Of a stretch of 46,263 nucleotides of DNA, positions 21,783 to 32,487 are shown in pieces. The position numbers and the translations under genes were made by a program. Position 1 is the stretch's first letter. Every line of letters starts with the position of its first letter. The notes beneath the pieces are model-generated. The model had not been told where the DNA came from and ran no database searches. It saw only the letters and a program-made list of their open reading frames with translations. This DNA comes from Opitutia bacterium. GTDB lineage: Bacteria; Verrucomicrobiota; Verrucomicrobiia; Opitutales; UBA2995. The stretch lies in contig JAABVD010000004.1 in NCBI GenBank assembly GCA_014529615.1, positions 1 to 46,263 on the forward strand, given 5' to 3'.

Positions 21783-22391
21783 ATGGCTCGTTACACTGGT
21801 CCCACTACACGCATTAATCGCCGGTTCGGTATGGCGATTTTTCCACCGAACAAGGCTTTTGAACGCAAGAGCTATCCCCCCGGGTCGCATGGCTCGCGCA
21901 TGCGTCGCAAGCAAAGCGAGTACTCCATCGGCCTGGCTGAGAAACAAAAGCTCCGCTACACCTACGGGATGACGGAAAAACAATTTCGCCGCACCTTTCA
22001 ACAGGCAAAAAAGGCCGGTGGGGTGACCGGTGACGTATTTTTGCAGCGCCTGGAAACCCGGCTCGATAATGTGATTTACCGCATGAATCTGGCCAAAACC
22101 CGTTCCGCCGCCCGGCAGTTTGTCAATCATGGGCACATCCTGGTCAACGGAAGGAAAGTTGATATCTCCAGTTTCCGGGTTTCCCCAGGTGACGAGATCG
22201 AGGTCAAAGACGCGACATCCTCCAAACAATTAGCCACACGTGCTTTAGATGAAACCCGGGCCCGCCTCATTCCCGAGTGGGTTTCGCTTTCCGAAGACAC
22301 TTTCAAGGGAAAGATCCTGCGTTTGCCCACCCGCGAGGAGATCGAAGTGGGCATCAATGAACAGCTGATCGTCGAGTTTTACAGCCGATGA
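21783..22391 (+). CDS. rpsD: 30S ribosomal protein S4
   Basis: MARYTGPTTRINRRFGMAIFPPNKAFERKSYPPGSHG...RLDNVIYRMNLAKTRSAARQFVNHGHILVNGRKVDI; ATG at 21783. Confidence 0.97.
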   Translation: MARYTGPTTRINRRFGMAIFPPNKAFERKSYPPGSHGSRMRRKQSEYSIGLAEKQKLRYTYGMTEKQFRRTFQQAKKAGGVTGDVFLQRLETRLDNVIYRMNLAKTRSAARQFVNHGHILVNGRKVDISSFRVSPGDEIEVKDATSSKQLATRALDETRARLIPEWVSLSEDTFKGKILRLPTREEIEVGINEQLIVEFYSR

Positions 22392-22429
22392 TTCATGCAT
22401 TTCGTATTTAATTTTACCTCCGGTAGATC

Positions 22430-23428
22430 ATGGTTACACGATTAAAAATATTCGAACTTCCCAACCGACTGGCCAAGGAAGAAGAAAGCGCTACGGAAAC
22501 GTATTCCAAATTTATCGCCGAGCCCTTTGAAGGTGGATATGGCCACACCATCGGCAATTCCCTGCGCCGCGTGCTGCTGAGTTCCATCGAGGGAGCCGCT
22601 ATTTCCTCGGTCAATATAGAAGGTGTGGATCACGAATTCCAAAGCTTGGAAGGAGTGGTCGAAGACATCACCGATGTGGTGCTCAACCTGAAAAAAATCC
22701 TTTTGATCAATCACAAGCGTGAACCGGTCAACTTGATCCTCGATGTCAACAAGGTGGGACCGGTCACCGCGGCCGATATTCGTCCCGATGCCAACATCGA
22801 GATTATCAATCCGGATCAGGTCATCTGCACCTTGGACAAGGAGCGGCGAATCCTGGCCGAGTTGGAAGTAAAAGTGGGACGTGGCTACGTTACCGGCGAA
22901 GAAAACAAATCCGAGGAGGACCCCATAGGGGTGATCCCCATCGATTGCCTCTACAGCCCGGTGCGGCTTGTAAAATACAGCGTGGAAAATACCCGGGTGG
23001 GCCAAATGACCGACTACGACAAGTTGATCCTGGAAGTCTCCACGGATGGCCGAATCTCGCCGGATGACGCGCTGAAGCACGCCGCCTCCATTCTCAAACA
23101 TCACCTCGACGTATTCGACGCCGTATCCGAGGAATCGGTCGAGTTCGAGGTGGCGGGGGCCGAAGTGAGCGAGGAGCAGAACAAGCTGCGCAAGCTGCTC
23201 AATATGAGTGTGAACGAAATCGAGCTTTCGGTGCGTGCGGCCAATTGCCTCAATAATGCCAACATAACCACAGTGGGCGAATTGGCCATGAAGTCGGAGC
23301 AGGAAATGCTCAAATACCGCAACTTTGGTAAAAAATCCCTCAATGAAATAAAATCCAAACTGGAACAGCAGGGCCTGTCTCTGGGAATGAAGATCGACGA
23401 GCGCCTGCTCGATGCCAGGATGGACTAG
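22430..23428 (+). CDS. rpoA: DNA-directed RNA polymerase subunit alpha
   Basis: EPFEGGYGHTIGNSLRRVLLSSIEGAAI...; C-terminal LRKLLNMSVNEIELSVRAANCLNNANITTVGEL. Confidence 0.97.
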   Translation: MVTRLKIFELPNRLAKEEESATETYSKFIAEPFEGGYGHTIGNSLRRVLLSSIEGAAISSVNIEGVDHEFQSLEGVVEDITDVVLNLKKILLINHKREPVNLILDVNKVGPVTAADIRPDANIEIINPDQVICTLDKERRILAELEVKVGRGYVTGEENKSEEDPIGVIPIDCLYSPVRLVKYSVENTRVGQMTDYDKLILEVSTDGRISPDDALKHAASILKHHLDVFDAVSEESVEFEVAGAEVSEEQNKLRKLLNMSVNEIELSVRAANCLNNANITTVGELAMKSEQEMLKYRNFGKKSLNEIKSKLEQQGLSLGMKIDERLLDARMD

Positions 23429-23449
23429 ATCGCCTGTCCACGAATCGAA

Positions 23450-23872
23450 ATGCGTCATTTAAAGCACCGACATATATTGGGGGTAAAAAAAGCCCACCGG
23501 ATGGCCCTTATGGCCAACCTCGGCTGTGCCTTGATCGTGGAAGGTCGTATCGAGACCACCCTGGCCAAGGCTAAAGCCCTGCGGCCTTTTGTGGAAAAAT
23601 TGATCACACGAGGGAAAAGGGGAACTCTGGCCGACCGCCGGATCGTTTTCTCCCGCCTGCGCAATAAGAAAGCGGTGCAAATCCTCTTCAACGAAAAAGC
23701 ATCTGAATTTAAAGACCGCCCGGGAGGCTATACCCGCATTTATAAATTGGGCAGGCGTGTCGGGGATGCCGCCGAAATGGCCCTTATTGAACTCATTCCC
23801 GCCTCCGACGAAGGTTACCCCAAAAAAAGGAGGACTGGGCAAGAAGCAATAAAGACGGGAAAAAACCCTTAA
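23450..23872 (+). CDS. rplQ: 50S ribosomal protein L17
   Basis: MRHLKHRHILGVKKAHRMALMANLGCALIVEGRIETTLAKAKALRPFVEKLITRGKR. Confidence 0.96.
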   Translation: MRHLKHRHILGVKKAHRMALMANLGCALIVEGRIETTLAKAKALRPFVEKLITRGKRGTLADRRIVFSRLRNKKAVQILFNEKASEFKDRPGGYTRIYKLGRRVGDAAEMALIELIPASDEGYPKKRRTGQEAIKTGKNP

Positions 23873-23916
23873 CAAGGTGCGAAGGTGAAGGACACGCCTG
23901 AAGCACTGGGGCGTTT

Positions 23917-24159
23917 ATGTTTGAGATGATTCCCATTACACTCGGTGAAGGTTTCTTCATTTACCTGTTGGTCGGAATCGGGCTCATTCTGTTGTTGTGG
24001 GTTTATTACGATTATCGCGATAAGCAATTCTACCAGTCGCAACGCTCTAAAACGGTCTTCCATTGTATCAAATGCGGTAAGATTTACGCCGATAACATGG
24101 GGGGAAAGCAGTCGCGATGCCCAAGCTGCCAATTCAAAAACGCGCCTCTCCAGTTTTAG
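23917..24159 (+). CDS. Small membrane-anchored zinc-ribbon protein
   Basis: 80 aa; one TM helix ([18 protein letters not shown]) then CIKCGKIY...CPSCQF paired CxxC. Confidence 0.75.
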   Translation: MFEMIPITLGEGFFIYLLVGIGLILLLWVYYDYRDKQFYQSQRSKTVFHCIKCGKIYADNMGGKQSRCPSCQFKNAPLQF

Positions 24160-24161
24160 AA

Positions 24162-25700
24162 ATGGCCCAGGTCGTAGCTGTCCTCGATTTCGGATCTCAA
24201 TACACCCAGGTAATTGCCCGCCGACTGAGAGAATGCCAGGTTTATTCCAAGGTATACCCTTACTCCACCTCCGCTGCATCGTTCAGGGAGGAAGGGGTGA
24301 AGGGGATCATCCTGTCGGGGGGGCCTTCCAGTGTGTTGGCCGAAAATGCCCCCTTCCCTGACCGAGGTATTTTCCAACTCGGGGTGCCGGTTTTGGGCAT
24401 TTGCTACGGAATCCAACTGCTGGGGTATATGCTCGGAGGCAAAACCGAACCCAGCGAGGAACGCGAGTACGGAAAGGGTGCCTTGCGGTTGACTTCGGAC
24501 AGTCCCTTATTCGAGGGAATACCCCGGCGGATACAGGTCTGGAACTCTCACGGGGATAAACTTACCCGATTACCTCCCGGATTTGATTCCATCGCCAGAA
24601 CCGAAAACAGCGAATTCTCCGCCGTGGAAAACCCGGAGCTCAGGTTTTACGGATTGCAGTTTCACCCGGAGGTGTTCCACACCGAGCGAGGAACGGATAT
24701 CATTCGCAATTTTCTCTTTCGGATCTGCCATTGCCAAGGTGACTGGAACATGGCCCGCTACATTGATTCATCCATTGCGGCCATCCGCCAAACCGTGGGT
24801 ACAAGCAAGGTCATTTTGGGCCTCAGCGGGGGAGTGGACAGTTCCGTTGCGGCAAAACTCATCCATGAGGCTATTGGAAATCAGTTGACCTGCGTTTTCG
24901 TGGACAACGGGTTGCTCCGGGAAAAGGAGCGCCAGGCAGTTGAAGAACTCTACCGGGAACACTTCCAGGCCCATCTCGTGGTGGCGGATGCCCGGGATAT
25001 CTTTTTGAATCGCCTCAAGGGGGTGAAGGACCCGGAGAAGAAACGAAAAATAATCGGCAATACCTTCATCGAAGTCTTCGAGGCCGAGGTGTCAAAAATA
25101 GGTGAGGTCGAATTCCTGGCCCAAGGCACCATTTATCCCGACGTCATCGAAAGCATTCCCATCGACGGTAATCCCGCCTCGCTCATCAAGAGTCATCACA
25201 ATGTGGGCGGATTGCCCAAACGGATGAAACTAAAAATCCTCGAGCCGCTCAACCAGCTTTTTAAAGATGAGGTGCGAAGGCTTGGGGAAGAATTGGGGTT
25301 GCCGAAAAACCTGGTGTGGAGACAACCCTTTCCCGGACCGGGGCTGGCCGTGCGGGTGATCGGCGACATTACTGAGGAGCGGCTCGGTATTTTGCGTCGG
25401 GCAGATGCCATCCTGTTGGACGAAATAACAAAGGCGGGCTTGTACTACAAGGTATGGCAGTCCTTTGCCGTATTTCTTCCCATTCGAACAGTGGGGGTAA
25501 TGGGAGACGAACGAACCTACGACAACGTCATCGCTTTGAGAATCGTGGAGAGTATCGACGCCATGACGGCTGATTGGGTAGGCCTCGAGCACAACTTGCT
25601 GCAAAGAATTTCCAACCGCATCATTAACGAAGTCAAGGGGGTCAATCGGGTCGTGCTCGATATCAGTTCCAAACCGCCCAGTACCATTGAGTGGGAATAG
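24162..25700 (+). CDS. guaA: GMP synthase (glutamine-hydrolysing)
   Basis: [50 protein letters not shown]-terminal [22 protein letters not shown] at 24162. Confidence 0.98.
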   Translation: MAQVVAVLDFGSQYTQVIARRLRECQVYSKVYPYSTSAASFREEGVKGIILSGGPSSVLAENAPFPDRGIFQLGVPVLGICYGIQLLGYMLGGKTEPSEEREYGKGALRLTSDSPLFEGIPRRIQVWNSHGDKLTRLPPGFDSIARTENSEFSAVENPELRFYGLQFHPEVFHTERGTDIIRNFLFRICHCQGDWNMARYIDSSIAAIRQTVGTSKVILGLSGGVDSSVAAKLIHEAIGNQLTCVFVDNGLLREKERQAVEELYREHFQAHLVVADARDIFLNRLKGVKDPEKKRKIIGNTFIEVFEAEVSKIGEVEFLAQGTIYPDVIESIPIDGNPASLIKSHHNVGGLPKRMKLKILEPLNQLFKDEVRRLGEELGLPKNLVWRQPFPGPGLAVRVIGDITEERLGILRRADAILLDEITKAGLYYKVWQSFAVFLPIRTVGVMGDERTYDNVIALRIVESIDAMTADWVGLEHNLLQRISNRIINEVKGVNRVVLDISSKPPSTIEWE

Positions 25701-25738
25701 GTCCGCGCCCGCGGGAATGAAGTCAAAACGACCGGAAA

Positions 25739-25754
25739 CATCCGAATTCGGATG
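25739..25754. repeat. 16-bp perfect palindrome CATCCGAATTCGGATG
   Basis: Self-reverse-complementary sequence in the guaA / LolA-like gene intergenic region. Confidence 0.7.
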
Positions 25755-25872
25755 CGACGGAATAAATTGGATTGAACATCGAATGAATATTCTAGTCCTA
25801 TAACTTTGCCTCTGGTATGCCGATAAGGAAATGAACCGGGCATTTTTCAGAATACTGCTGGCTACACATTCG

Positions 25873-26607
25873 ATGAGAACCTCAATCCTTCTGATATTGG
25901 GGCTCATCTGCTCACCTGTTTTGGTAACGGCGGGTGATCCGGAAGCAGAGGCGATTCTGGCCAAGGCCCGGAAGCGTTTGGGTAGCGAAGCCAAGCTGAA
26001 CGGGGTACAATCCCTTCGGTTCACGGGCACTATAACCACGGTTAAGGGTAAGTCGAACTCCATCGAAATTGTCTTGAAAAAACCCTATAAGCAGCTCCAG
26101 GTTTTTGTCGGGGATAAAATGGTTCGCGAAATTGGGCTCAACGACTACGTGGCCTGGACCAGGGTGTATAACATAAAAACCCCCAGCCTTTACAACCTGA
26201 TGCTCCATAATTCCGAGGCGCTCCGGCGCATTCGAGCCTCCACCTTTGAAAATCTCTACTTCTTTTTTCCCTTTTCCAACCGATGGCGCAAGGTGGAATA
26301 CCTGGACCGGGATGTCTACGATGGTCTAAAGGTTCACCGCGTAAAAGTTTCCTACGGAAAAGTCTATTATCTTCGCTATATCGAGGAAACGACCGGACAG
26401 CTTGTTCTGACCGAAGTGGAGACCGGAGAACGCATTGTGGAGGGAGGCGAGATGTTTGCCGGCGGAATCCGCTTTCCCCGCACCTTGACCACATTCAAGG
26501 CTGGGAACGAAGTGCACCAGATTGCCTTTGATGAAATACAGGTAAATCCCGATTTGGACGATTCGCTGTTCACCTTGCCCCCTCTTCCCGGGCTGAAGCA
26601 AAAGTAA
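25873..26607 (+). CDS. Secreted LolA/LppX-like outer-membrane lipoprotein-sorting-type protein (alternative start 25831)
   Basis: Signal peptide MRTSILLILGLICSPVLVTAG; YKQLQVFVGDKMVREIGLNDYVAW, FAGGIRFPRTLTTFKAGNEVHQIAFDEIQVNPDLDDSLFTLP style. Confidence 0.6.
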   Translation: MRTSILLILGLICSPVLVTAGDPEAEAILAKARKRLGSEAKLNGVQSLRFTGTITTVKGKSNSIEIVLKKPYKQLQVFVGDKMVREIGLNDYVAWTRVYNIKTPSLYNLMLHNSEALRRIRASTFENLYFFFPFSNRWRKVEYLDRDVYDGLKVHRVKVSYGKVYYLRYIEETTGQLVLTEVETGERIVEGGEMFAGGIRFPRTLTTFKAGNEVHQIAFDEIQVNPDLDDSLFTLPPLPGLKQK

Positions 26608-26610
26608 CCT

Positions 26611-27906
26611 ATGGCCACCTACCAGTACGGTTCGGTTGGATTTTTTCAACAGTTGCAGGCTTTTGCCGAAGACGCTTTCGGCTCAGCCGAGGTAGAGGCT
26701 GTGGTGACTGACATCCTGCAAGCCGTTGCCAGGCGGGGAGACCGGGCCCTCCTCGAATTGACCGCCAATCTGGATGGCGCCACCATCTCGGCCAATTCGA
26801 TTCGTTTGTCCGGCAAGGAGCTCAAGAAGGGTGTTCAGAGCCTTTCGGCGCGGGATCAGCGGGCCATAGCGGAATCGATTCATTGCGTTGAGTCCTTCAA
26901 CCGCCAGTCTCTTCCGGAAAATTGGACTGGCGAAAATCCGCACGGCGCCACGGTGGGGGAGCGCTACTATCCGATCCGGCGGGTGGGGATCTATGTTCCG
27001 GGAGGTAGCGTTCCTTTGGTTTCCACTGTCATCATGACTACTACCTTGGCCAAAATAGCAAATGTAGAGCAAATTTGTGTCTGCACCCCTCCCAATCGCC
27101 GAGGAGCAATCGCCCCTGCACTGGCTGGGGTATTGTCGATTTGCGGGGTGGATGAGGTCTGCAAGGTGGGTGGCGCCCAAGCTGTTGCAGCCATGGCTTA
27201 CGGGACAAAATCCATTGCCGCAGTGGATAAAATTTTTGGTCCGGGCAACGCTTTTGTCAACGAGGCGAAGCGGCAATTGTTCGGGAAGGTGGGAATTGAC
27301 CTGCTCCCGGGTCCCAGTGAATTGATGGTGATCGCCGATTTACAGGCGGAACCGCAGTTTGTGGCGGCCGATTTGCTGGCCCAAGCCGAACATGGTTCGG
27401 GAAAAGAAAAAATCTATCTGGTTTCCACTTCGGAGAAAATTGCCGCGGAGGTGAAAACAGCCCTGGCCGCACAGGTACTTCGGTTGACCCATCGGGAGGC
27501 GATTGAAAAGGTTCTCGAAACCAATTTTGCCTGGGTCAACGTGCCTCATCTCGATGCGGCCGTGGAAGTGGCGAATTTTGTCGCCCCGGAACACCTCCAG
27601 TTGCAAGTGGATAACGAGGCCATTGCCGGGATGACGCGCCGTATTTCGACAGCCGGGGCGATTATGCAGGGCAATTTTACCGCTACCGCCTTGGGTGATT
27701 TTGTCGCCGGACCCAGTCACGTACTTCCCACCGGCCGGGGTGGGCGATTCTCCAGTGGACTGACCGTGCGGGACTTTTTCCGCAGAAGCAGCGTGGTGCG
27801 TTACGATAAGCCGGAAGTGAACAAGGCCGCCCTTATGGTTGAAGCTTTCGCCAGAATGGAAAACCTCGACGCGCATGGGAGATCTGTTTCTATTCGGGCA
27901 AAATAA
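26611..27906 (+). CDS. hisD: Histidinol dehydrogenase
   Basis: RRVGIYVPGGSVPLVSTVIMTTTLAKIA...DKIFGPGNAFVNEAKRQLFGKVGIDLLPGPSELMVIAD...GPSHVLPTGRGGRFSSGLTVRDFFRRSS. Confidence 0.97.
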   Translation: MATYQYGSVGFFQQLQAFAEDAFGSAEVEAVVTDILQAVARRGDRALLELTANLDGATISANSIRLSGKELKKGVQSLSARDQRAIAESIHCVESFNRQSLPENWTGENPHGATVGERYYPIRRVGIYVPGGSVPLVSTVIMTTTLAKIANVEQICVCTPPNRRGAIAPALAGVLSICGVDEVCKVGGAQAVAAMAYGTKSIAAVDKIFGPGNAFVNEAKRQLFGKVGIDLLPGPSELMVIADLQAEPQFVAADLLAQAEHGSGKEKIYLVSTSEKIAAEVKTALAAQVLRLTHREAIEKVLETNFAWVNVPHLDAAVEVANFVAPEHLQLQVDNEAIAGMTRRISTAGAIMQGNFTATALGDFVAGPSHVLPTGRGGRFSSGLTVRDFFRRSSVVRYDKPEVNKAALMVEAFARMENLDAHGRSVSIRAK

Positions 27907-27922
27907 CTCCTTTTGCCGCGTT

Positions 27923-29026
27923 ATGAAAAATCCCAACCCTTCGGTCGGTGACCGGGCCCTCCCACATGTGCGGGCCTTGGACGCCTATGTGCCGGGAAAG
28001 CAACCCAGGGATTTGGGATGGATCAAACTCAATACCAACGAGAACCCATATCCTCCCAGTCCGGTTGTGGAGGAAGTAATTTGCAAGTCGGCGGGTGAAG
28101 CGCTGAAAACCTATCCTGATCCCATAAGCGCTGCCTTGCGGGAACAATTGGCCGGGTTTTTCGGCCTTCCCGGCTCGGAATGGGTCTTTGTCGGGAATGG
28201 TTCTGATGAGGTTTTGAATCTGCTGGTTCGGACATTTTCCGACCGGAATCGTCCGGTGGGATACATGGCCCCAAGTTATTCCCTGTATCCGGTATTGCAG
28301 AAGATGCAAAATGCGGCCAAAGCGGAACTAAGGTACACCCGAGCCATGGGACTGCCCATCCCTGCCATCGCCCGATGTGGAGCCAATATCTTTTTCCTCA
28401 CCTCGCCCAACGCGCCCACGGGAGTGGGCATTTCCACGGGGTCCGTAGAGGCTTTGCTAAACCGTTTCGGCGGGGTGCTGGTGGTGGACGAAGCCTATGC
28501 TGCATTTGCCGAGGAAGATGCCATAGGTTTACTAGCCAGATACGACAACCTTTGCATTACCCGAACTTTCTCCAAATCCCACAGCCTTGCCGGGATGCGT
28601 ATTGGGTTTTTGCTGGGAAATCCCGGATTTGTCGAACTGTTGGACAAAGTCCGCGACAGTTACAATGTAAACATTCTGTCCCAATTGGCCGGTCTGGCCG
28701 CTCTATCCGATGATGGGTATTATCGGGACTTGGCGCAGAAAATCAAGCGGACGCGGGATCGGCACTTTGAGGCTTTACAGGGTAGGGGATGGTTTACCTA
28801 TCCCTCCCAGGCCAATTTCCTGTTCACCGAGCCAACGGATTCCAAGGGCAATACGGGTCCGCTAGTGGCCCAATCCCTCTATGACTTCCTTTACCGTAAA
28901 AAAATTCTTGTTCGCTATTTCGGAAACGATCCTTTAACGGATTCCTTTTTGAGAATCAGCATCGGTTCGGAAAAGGAAATGGAAATTATCAGTGAAGCTT
29001 TCGATCAATGGCAGAACAGCGCATAG
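27923..29026 (+). CDS. hisC: Histidinol-phosphate aminotransferase
   Basis: [14 protein letters not shown]...[17 protein letters not shown]...SPNAPTG...VVDEAYAAF...[16 protein letters not shown]. Confidence 0.96.
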   Translation: MKNPNPSVGDRALPHVRALDAYVPGKQPRDLGWIKLNTNENPYPPSPVVEEVICKSAGEALKTYPDPISAALREQLAGFFGLPGSEWVFVGNGSDEVLNLLVRTFSDRNRPVGYMAPSYSLYPVLQKMQNAAKAELRYTRAMGLPIPAIARCGANIFFLTSPNAPTGVGISTGSVEALLNRFGGVLVVDEAYAAFAEEDAIGLLARYDNLCITRTFSKSHSLAGMRIGFLLGNPGFVELLDKVRDSYNVNILSQLAGLAALSDDGYYRDLAQKIKRTRDRHFEALQGRGWFTYPSQANFLFTEPTDSKGNTGPLVAQSLYDFLYRKKILVRYFGNDPLTDSFLRISIGSEKEMEIISEAFDQWQNSA

Positions 29027-29607
29027 TTACCCTGAGTCGCAAAACGGCGGAAACGGATATTTCCGTTACCATCAACCTGGATGGTAGCGGCCGGTATGAG
29101 GTGGATACGGGGATACCCTTCTTCGACCATATGCTCTGCCTATTCAGCAAACATGGGCTGTTCGACCTGAGCTTGAGGGCGTCAGGTGACCTGAATGTCG
29201 ACTATCACCACACGGTTGAGGATACCGGTATCGTTTTGGGCCAAGCCATTAAACAGGCGCTTGGGGAGAAGTTGGGTATCCGGCGCTACGGGTTCTTTAT
29301 GGTTCCCATGGACGAATCCCTGGCCCGGGCCGCCATCGATCTGAGCAACCGCCCCTACCTGTGTTACCAGGTGGAGTCGCCCGCCCATTACATTCGGGAT
29401 TTCAATATCGTCTTGATCCGGGAGTTTTTTCAGGCCTTGGTTAACGGGCTTGGCGCCAATATCCACCTGAAGCTGGAATACGGCGATGAACCGCATCATA
29501 TTTTGGAAGCCTTATTCAAATGTTTCGGCCGGGCCTTGGATGCGGCTACTGCTATTGATTCCCGGATCGAAGGTGAGATTCCTTCGACCAAGGATGTGCT
29601 ATCCTGA
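29008..29607 (+). CDS. hisB: Imidazoleglycerol-phosphate dehydratase
   Basis: [40 protein letters not shown]...[17 protein letters not shown]...; 19-nt overlap with hisC. Confidence 0.97.
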   Translation: MAEQRIVTLSRKTAETDISVTINLDGSGRYEVDTGIPFFDHMLCLFSKHGLFDLSLRASGDLNVDYHHTVEDTGIVLGQAIKQALGEKLGIRRYGFFMVPMDESLARAAIDLSNRPYLCYQVESPAHYIRDFNIVLIREFFQALVNGLGANIHLKLEYGDEPHHILEALFKCFGRALDAATAIDSRIEGEIPSTKDVLS

Positions 29608-29618
29608 ATCCAATCGTT

Positions 29619-30248
29619 ATGAAACCAAAGGTAGCTGTTATCGACTACGGTCTGGGTAACCTCCGCAGTGTGTGCAAGGCTTTCGAAGCCTGTAGTGCCG
29701 ATGTTGACCTGATTTTTGGGCCGGAGGGCCTGAACGGGGCCCAGGGATTGGTATTGCCCGGGGTTGGCGCCTTGGGCGATTGCATGGATGGCCTCAAGGC
29801 CTGTTCCCTTATGGATCCGGTGAAGGGTTGGATTGCCGATGATCGACCCTTTTTTGGCGTTTGCCTGGGTTTCCAGGCCCTTTACGACTACTCCGAGGAG
29901 GGGAATGTGAGCGGCTTGGGGATTTTTCCCGGATCGGTTAAGCGATTTCGCCTTCCGGGCGGCCTTAAAGTGCCCCACATGGGTTGGAATGCGATCGTCC
30001 TGAAGAACCCGAGCGACCCCATGGCGGCGGGGCTGGTTTCGGGGAAGGACCAGTTTTATTTTGTCCACAGCTACTTTGTGGCTCCGGAAGAGGAGGAGGC
30101 GGTGTTTTTTCAGACCGAATATGGAATTCCCTTTGCCAGCGGGATTAAAGTGGGAAACTGTGTCGCCACGCAGTTCCATCCCGAAAAAAGTCAGGACAAA
30201 GGACTCCGGTTATACAAAAATTTTCTGAATTTGGTTGAAAATCACTAA
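29619..30248 (+). CDS. hisH: Imidazole glycerol phosphate synthase subunit HisH
   Basis: VAVIDYGLGNLRSVCKAFEA...VLPGVGALGDCM...FFGVCLGFQALYDYSEEG...QFHPEKSQDKGLRLYKNFL. Confidence 0.97.
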   Translation: MKPKVAVIDYGLGNLRSVCKAFEACSADVDLIFGPEGLNGAQGLVLPGVGALGDCMDGLKACSLMDPVKGWIADDRPFFGVCLGFQALYDYSEEGNVSGLGIFPGSVKRFRLPGGLKVPHMGWNAIVLKNPSDPMAAGLVSGKDQFYFVHSYFVAPEEEEAVFFQTEYGIPFASGIKVGNCVATQFHPEKSQDKGLRLYKNFLNLVENH

Positions 30249-30302
30249 CCTGCTTTGACTATCTTTGGGCTGACCCTGCAATACTCGTAACCTATTTTGT
30301 TC

Positions 30303-31589
30303 ATGTCTGAATCTGCCATTATTACCATCGGAGGAGAAAACCACCAGTATCCGGTAATCTCCGGAACGGAGGGAGAGAAATCCGTCGACATTCGAAAACT
30401 GAGAGCCGATACGGGATACATAACCTTTGATGAAGGTTATGGAAATACGGGGTCCTGCCAGAGCGACATCACTTTCGTTAACGGAGAACAGGGCATATTG
30501 CGCCACCGCGGGATTCCCATTGAGGAGTTGGCGGATAAGAGTTCCTTTCTCAGCACGGCTTACCTGGTTATCTATGGTCATTTGCCCACTAAGGAGGAAT
30601 CGGATGCCTTCCGCGCCCGGATAGCCCAAAATGCCCAACTGCACGAAGACTTCCGCCATCACTTCCATGGATTTCCGAGGGACGCCCATCCAATGGCCGT
30701 GCTCGGTTCCATGCTCAATGCCCTGGGTTGTTACCATCCCGAAATGGCCTCGAATAATCGTCAGCAGGACCTGGACAACTTCGATGACGCGGCTGCCTTG
30801 CTCATCTCGAAAGTGCGCAGCATCGCAGCCATGACCTACCGCATGAAAGAGGGTCTGCCTTTTGTCTGGCCGCGTAAGGATAACAGCTATGTGGAAAATT
30901 TCCTGCACATGATGTTCAGCGAACCGTATGCGCTCTATGAACCGGCCACCGAGGTGGCCAGCGCCCTCGATCTGTTTTTACTGCTGCATACCGACCACGA
31001 ACAGAACTGTTCGACTTCTACGGTGCGAATGGTTGCCAGTGGAGGCGCCAACCTGTTCCCCTCTGTGGCCGCCGGGGTGTCCGCCCTTTGGGGGCCCCTG
31101 CACGGCGGAGCCAATACCGCAGTGGTTAAAATGCTTCAGAACATCCACCTTTCCGGCGACGACGGCAGCAAGTTTATTGAAGCGGCCAAATCCGGCAAAG
31201 CCCGGCTAATGGGGTTTGGCCACCGCGTTTACAAGAACTACGATCCGCGGGCAAAGATTCTGGGCGCCGCTACTGAAAAACTGTTGAACAGTCTGGGACA
31301 TGCCGATCCCTTGTTGGAAATTGCCAAGCGACTGGAAACGGCAGCTTTGCAAGACACCTATTTTATCGAGAGGAAACTCTATCCGAACGTAGATTTTTAC
31401 AGCGGCCTCATCCTGAAAGCTATCGGCATACCGGTGGAGATGTTCACCGTCATGTTCGCCATGGGGCGGCTTCCGGGTTGGATTGCCAATTGGAGGGAAA
31501 TCGCAACGGGAACGATCCGGATCCACCGGCCGCGTCAAATTTACACCGGGCCCGTAAACCAGAACTATATCCCCATTAAGGAACGCTGA
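30303..31589 (+). CDS. gltA: Citrate synthase
   Basis: [45 protein letters not shown]...[44 protein letters not shown]. Confidence 0.97.
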   Translation: MSESAIITIGGENHQYPVISGTEGEKSVDIRKLRADTGYITFDEGYGNTGSCQSDITFVNGEQGILRHRGIPIEELADKSSFLSTAYLVIYGHLPTKEESDAFRARIAQNAQLHEDFRHHFHGFPRDAHPMAVLGSMLNALGCYHPEMASNNRQQDLDNFDDAAALLISKVRSIAAMTYRMKEGLPFVWPRKDNSYVENFLHMMFSEPYALYEPATEVASALDLFLLLHTDHEQNCSTSTVRMVASGGANLFPSVAAGVSALWGPLHGGANTAVVKMLQNIHLSGDDGSKFIEAAKSGKARLMGFGHRVYKNYDPRAKILGAATEKLLNSLGHADPLLEIAKRLETAALQDTYFIERKLYPNVDFYSGLILKAIGIPVEMFTVMFAMGRLPGWIANWREIATGTIRIHRPRQIYTGPVNQNYIPIKER

Positions 31590-31629
31590 TACCCTCTCCC
31601 GGTTCCTCCATCCAGGGGTTGCTCCTTAC

Positions 31630-32406
31630 TCACCGGCCCTTTCTCTTCTCCTTTGCCGGTTCCAGTAACATTTGCTCCAGCTTCAGGCCGGTAAGCTGCC
31701 CGAGTCCTGTAACCAGTTTCCACAGGGCAATCATCATGATAAGGGCGCTGGGAAGGGCGATTACAAACCAGCTCATGAAATTCATTTTGCCGAGTTGCGC
31801 GTTAAACTCCACCAGATCGACGGCCGGGTGGGTCGTAACCATCATGCGAGCCAACAGGTAGTTGAGGGCCGCGCTCAACAGGAAGGAGACAATCAACAAC
31901 CCATTGCAGATGGAAAATATCTTGTTGAATGCCTGTTGCGATCCAGTTGCTTGCAGGCGCTCATCGATCAGTTGGGTGTTCAAAATTTGAGGATTATAGA
32001 GAAAGGTCTTTATCAGCGGCCTCTTGCTGCGGAAGGTCAGCAAAACCATGATGCCGATGGCCAGGGGCAGGGAGGCTTCCTTTACCGCAAACCAGAACGG
32101 GTCGACCTGAACCAGACCGAATGCGCCGCTTAAACCCACGCTTATGATCCCCAATATCGAAACAAAATTGAGTTGGTTGCGGTTTATCAGATCCCAGATG
32201 CCGTAACCCAGGGGGAAGGCCAATCCGAGGCAAAGCGCCACTACCGCCCCCAAACGATCCGGATTGCTCAATTTGGTTAAAATCAATAAGGGGATGATGA
32301 GGTTGCAAATTACGCTAACCAAAAGATTTTCCCGTTTTCCAACCATATCGGCCTGGTCCCTCCGCATCATGGGTGGGACTGTGTGGAGCCCTAAAATACT
32401 TGGCAA
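31630..32406 (-). CDS. Multi-pass membrane protein, VC0807-like family
   Basis: Several hydrophobic helices; LLTFRSKRPLIKTFLYNPQILN and GLLIVSFLLSAALNYLLA resemble VC0807-type proteins (from memory). Confidence 0.55.
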   Translation of the reverse strand: MPSILGLHTVPPMMRRDQADMVGKRENLLVSVICNLIIPLLILTKLSNPDRLGAVVALCLGLAFPLGYGIWDLINRNQLNFVSILGIISVGLSGAFGLVQVDPFWFAVKEASLPLAIGIMVLLTFRSKRPLIKTFLYNPQILNTQLIDERLQATGSQQAFNKIFSICNGLLIVSFLLSAALNYLLARMMVTTHPAVDLVEFNAQLGKMNFMSWFVIALPSALIMMIALWKLVTGLGQLTGLKLEQMLLEPAKEKRKGR

Positions 32407-32487
32407 CTTTATTAAGATCGGTGTTGGATAGGGTAGCGACTAAGCATTTTCAGGCGGCCCCGGCCAAGGGCATCACCTTCTGCAACA

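Noticed and set aside
22442-23458. 338-aa ORF antisense to rpoA
   Set aside because: Shadow ORF of a well-supported RNA polymerase alpha gene.
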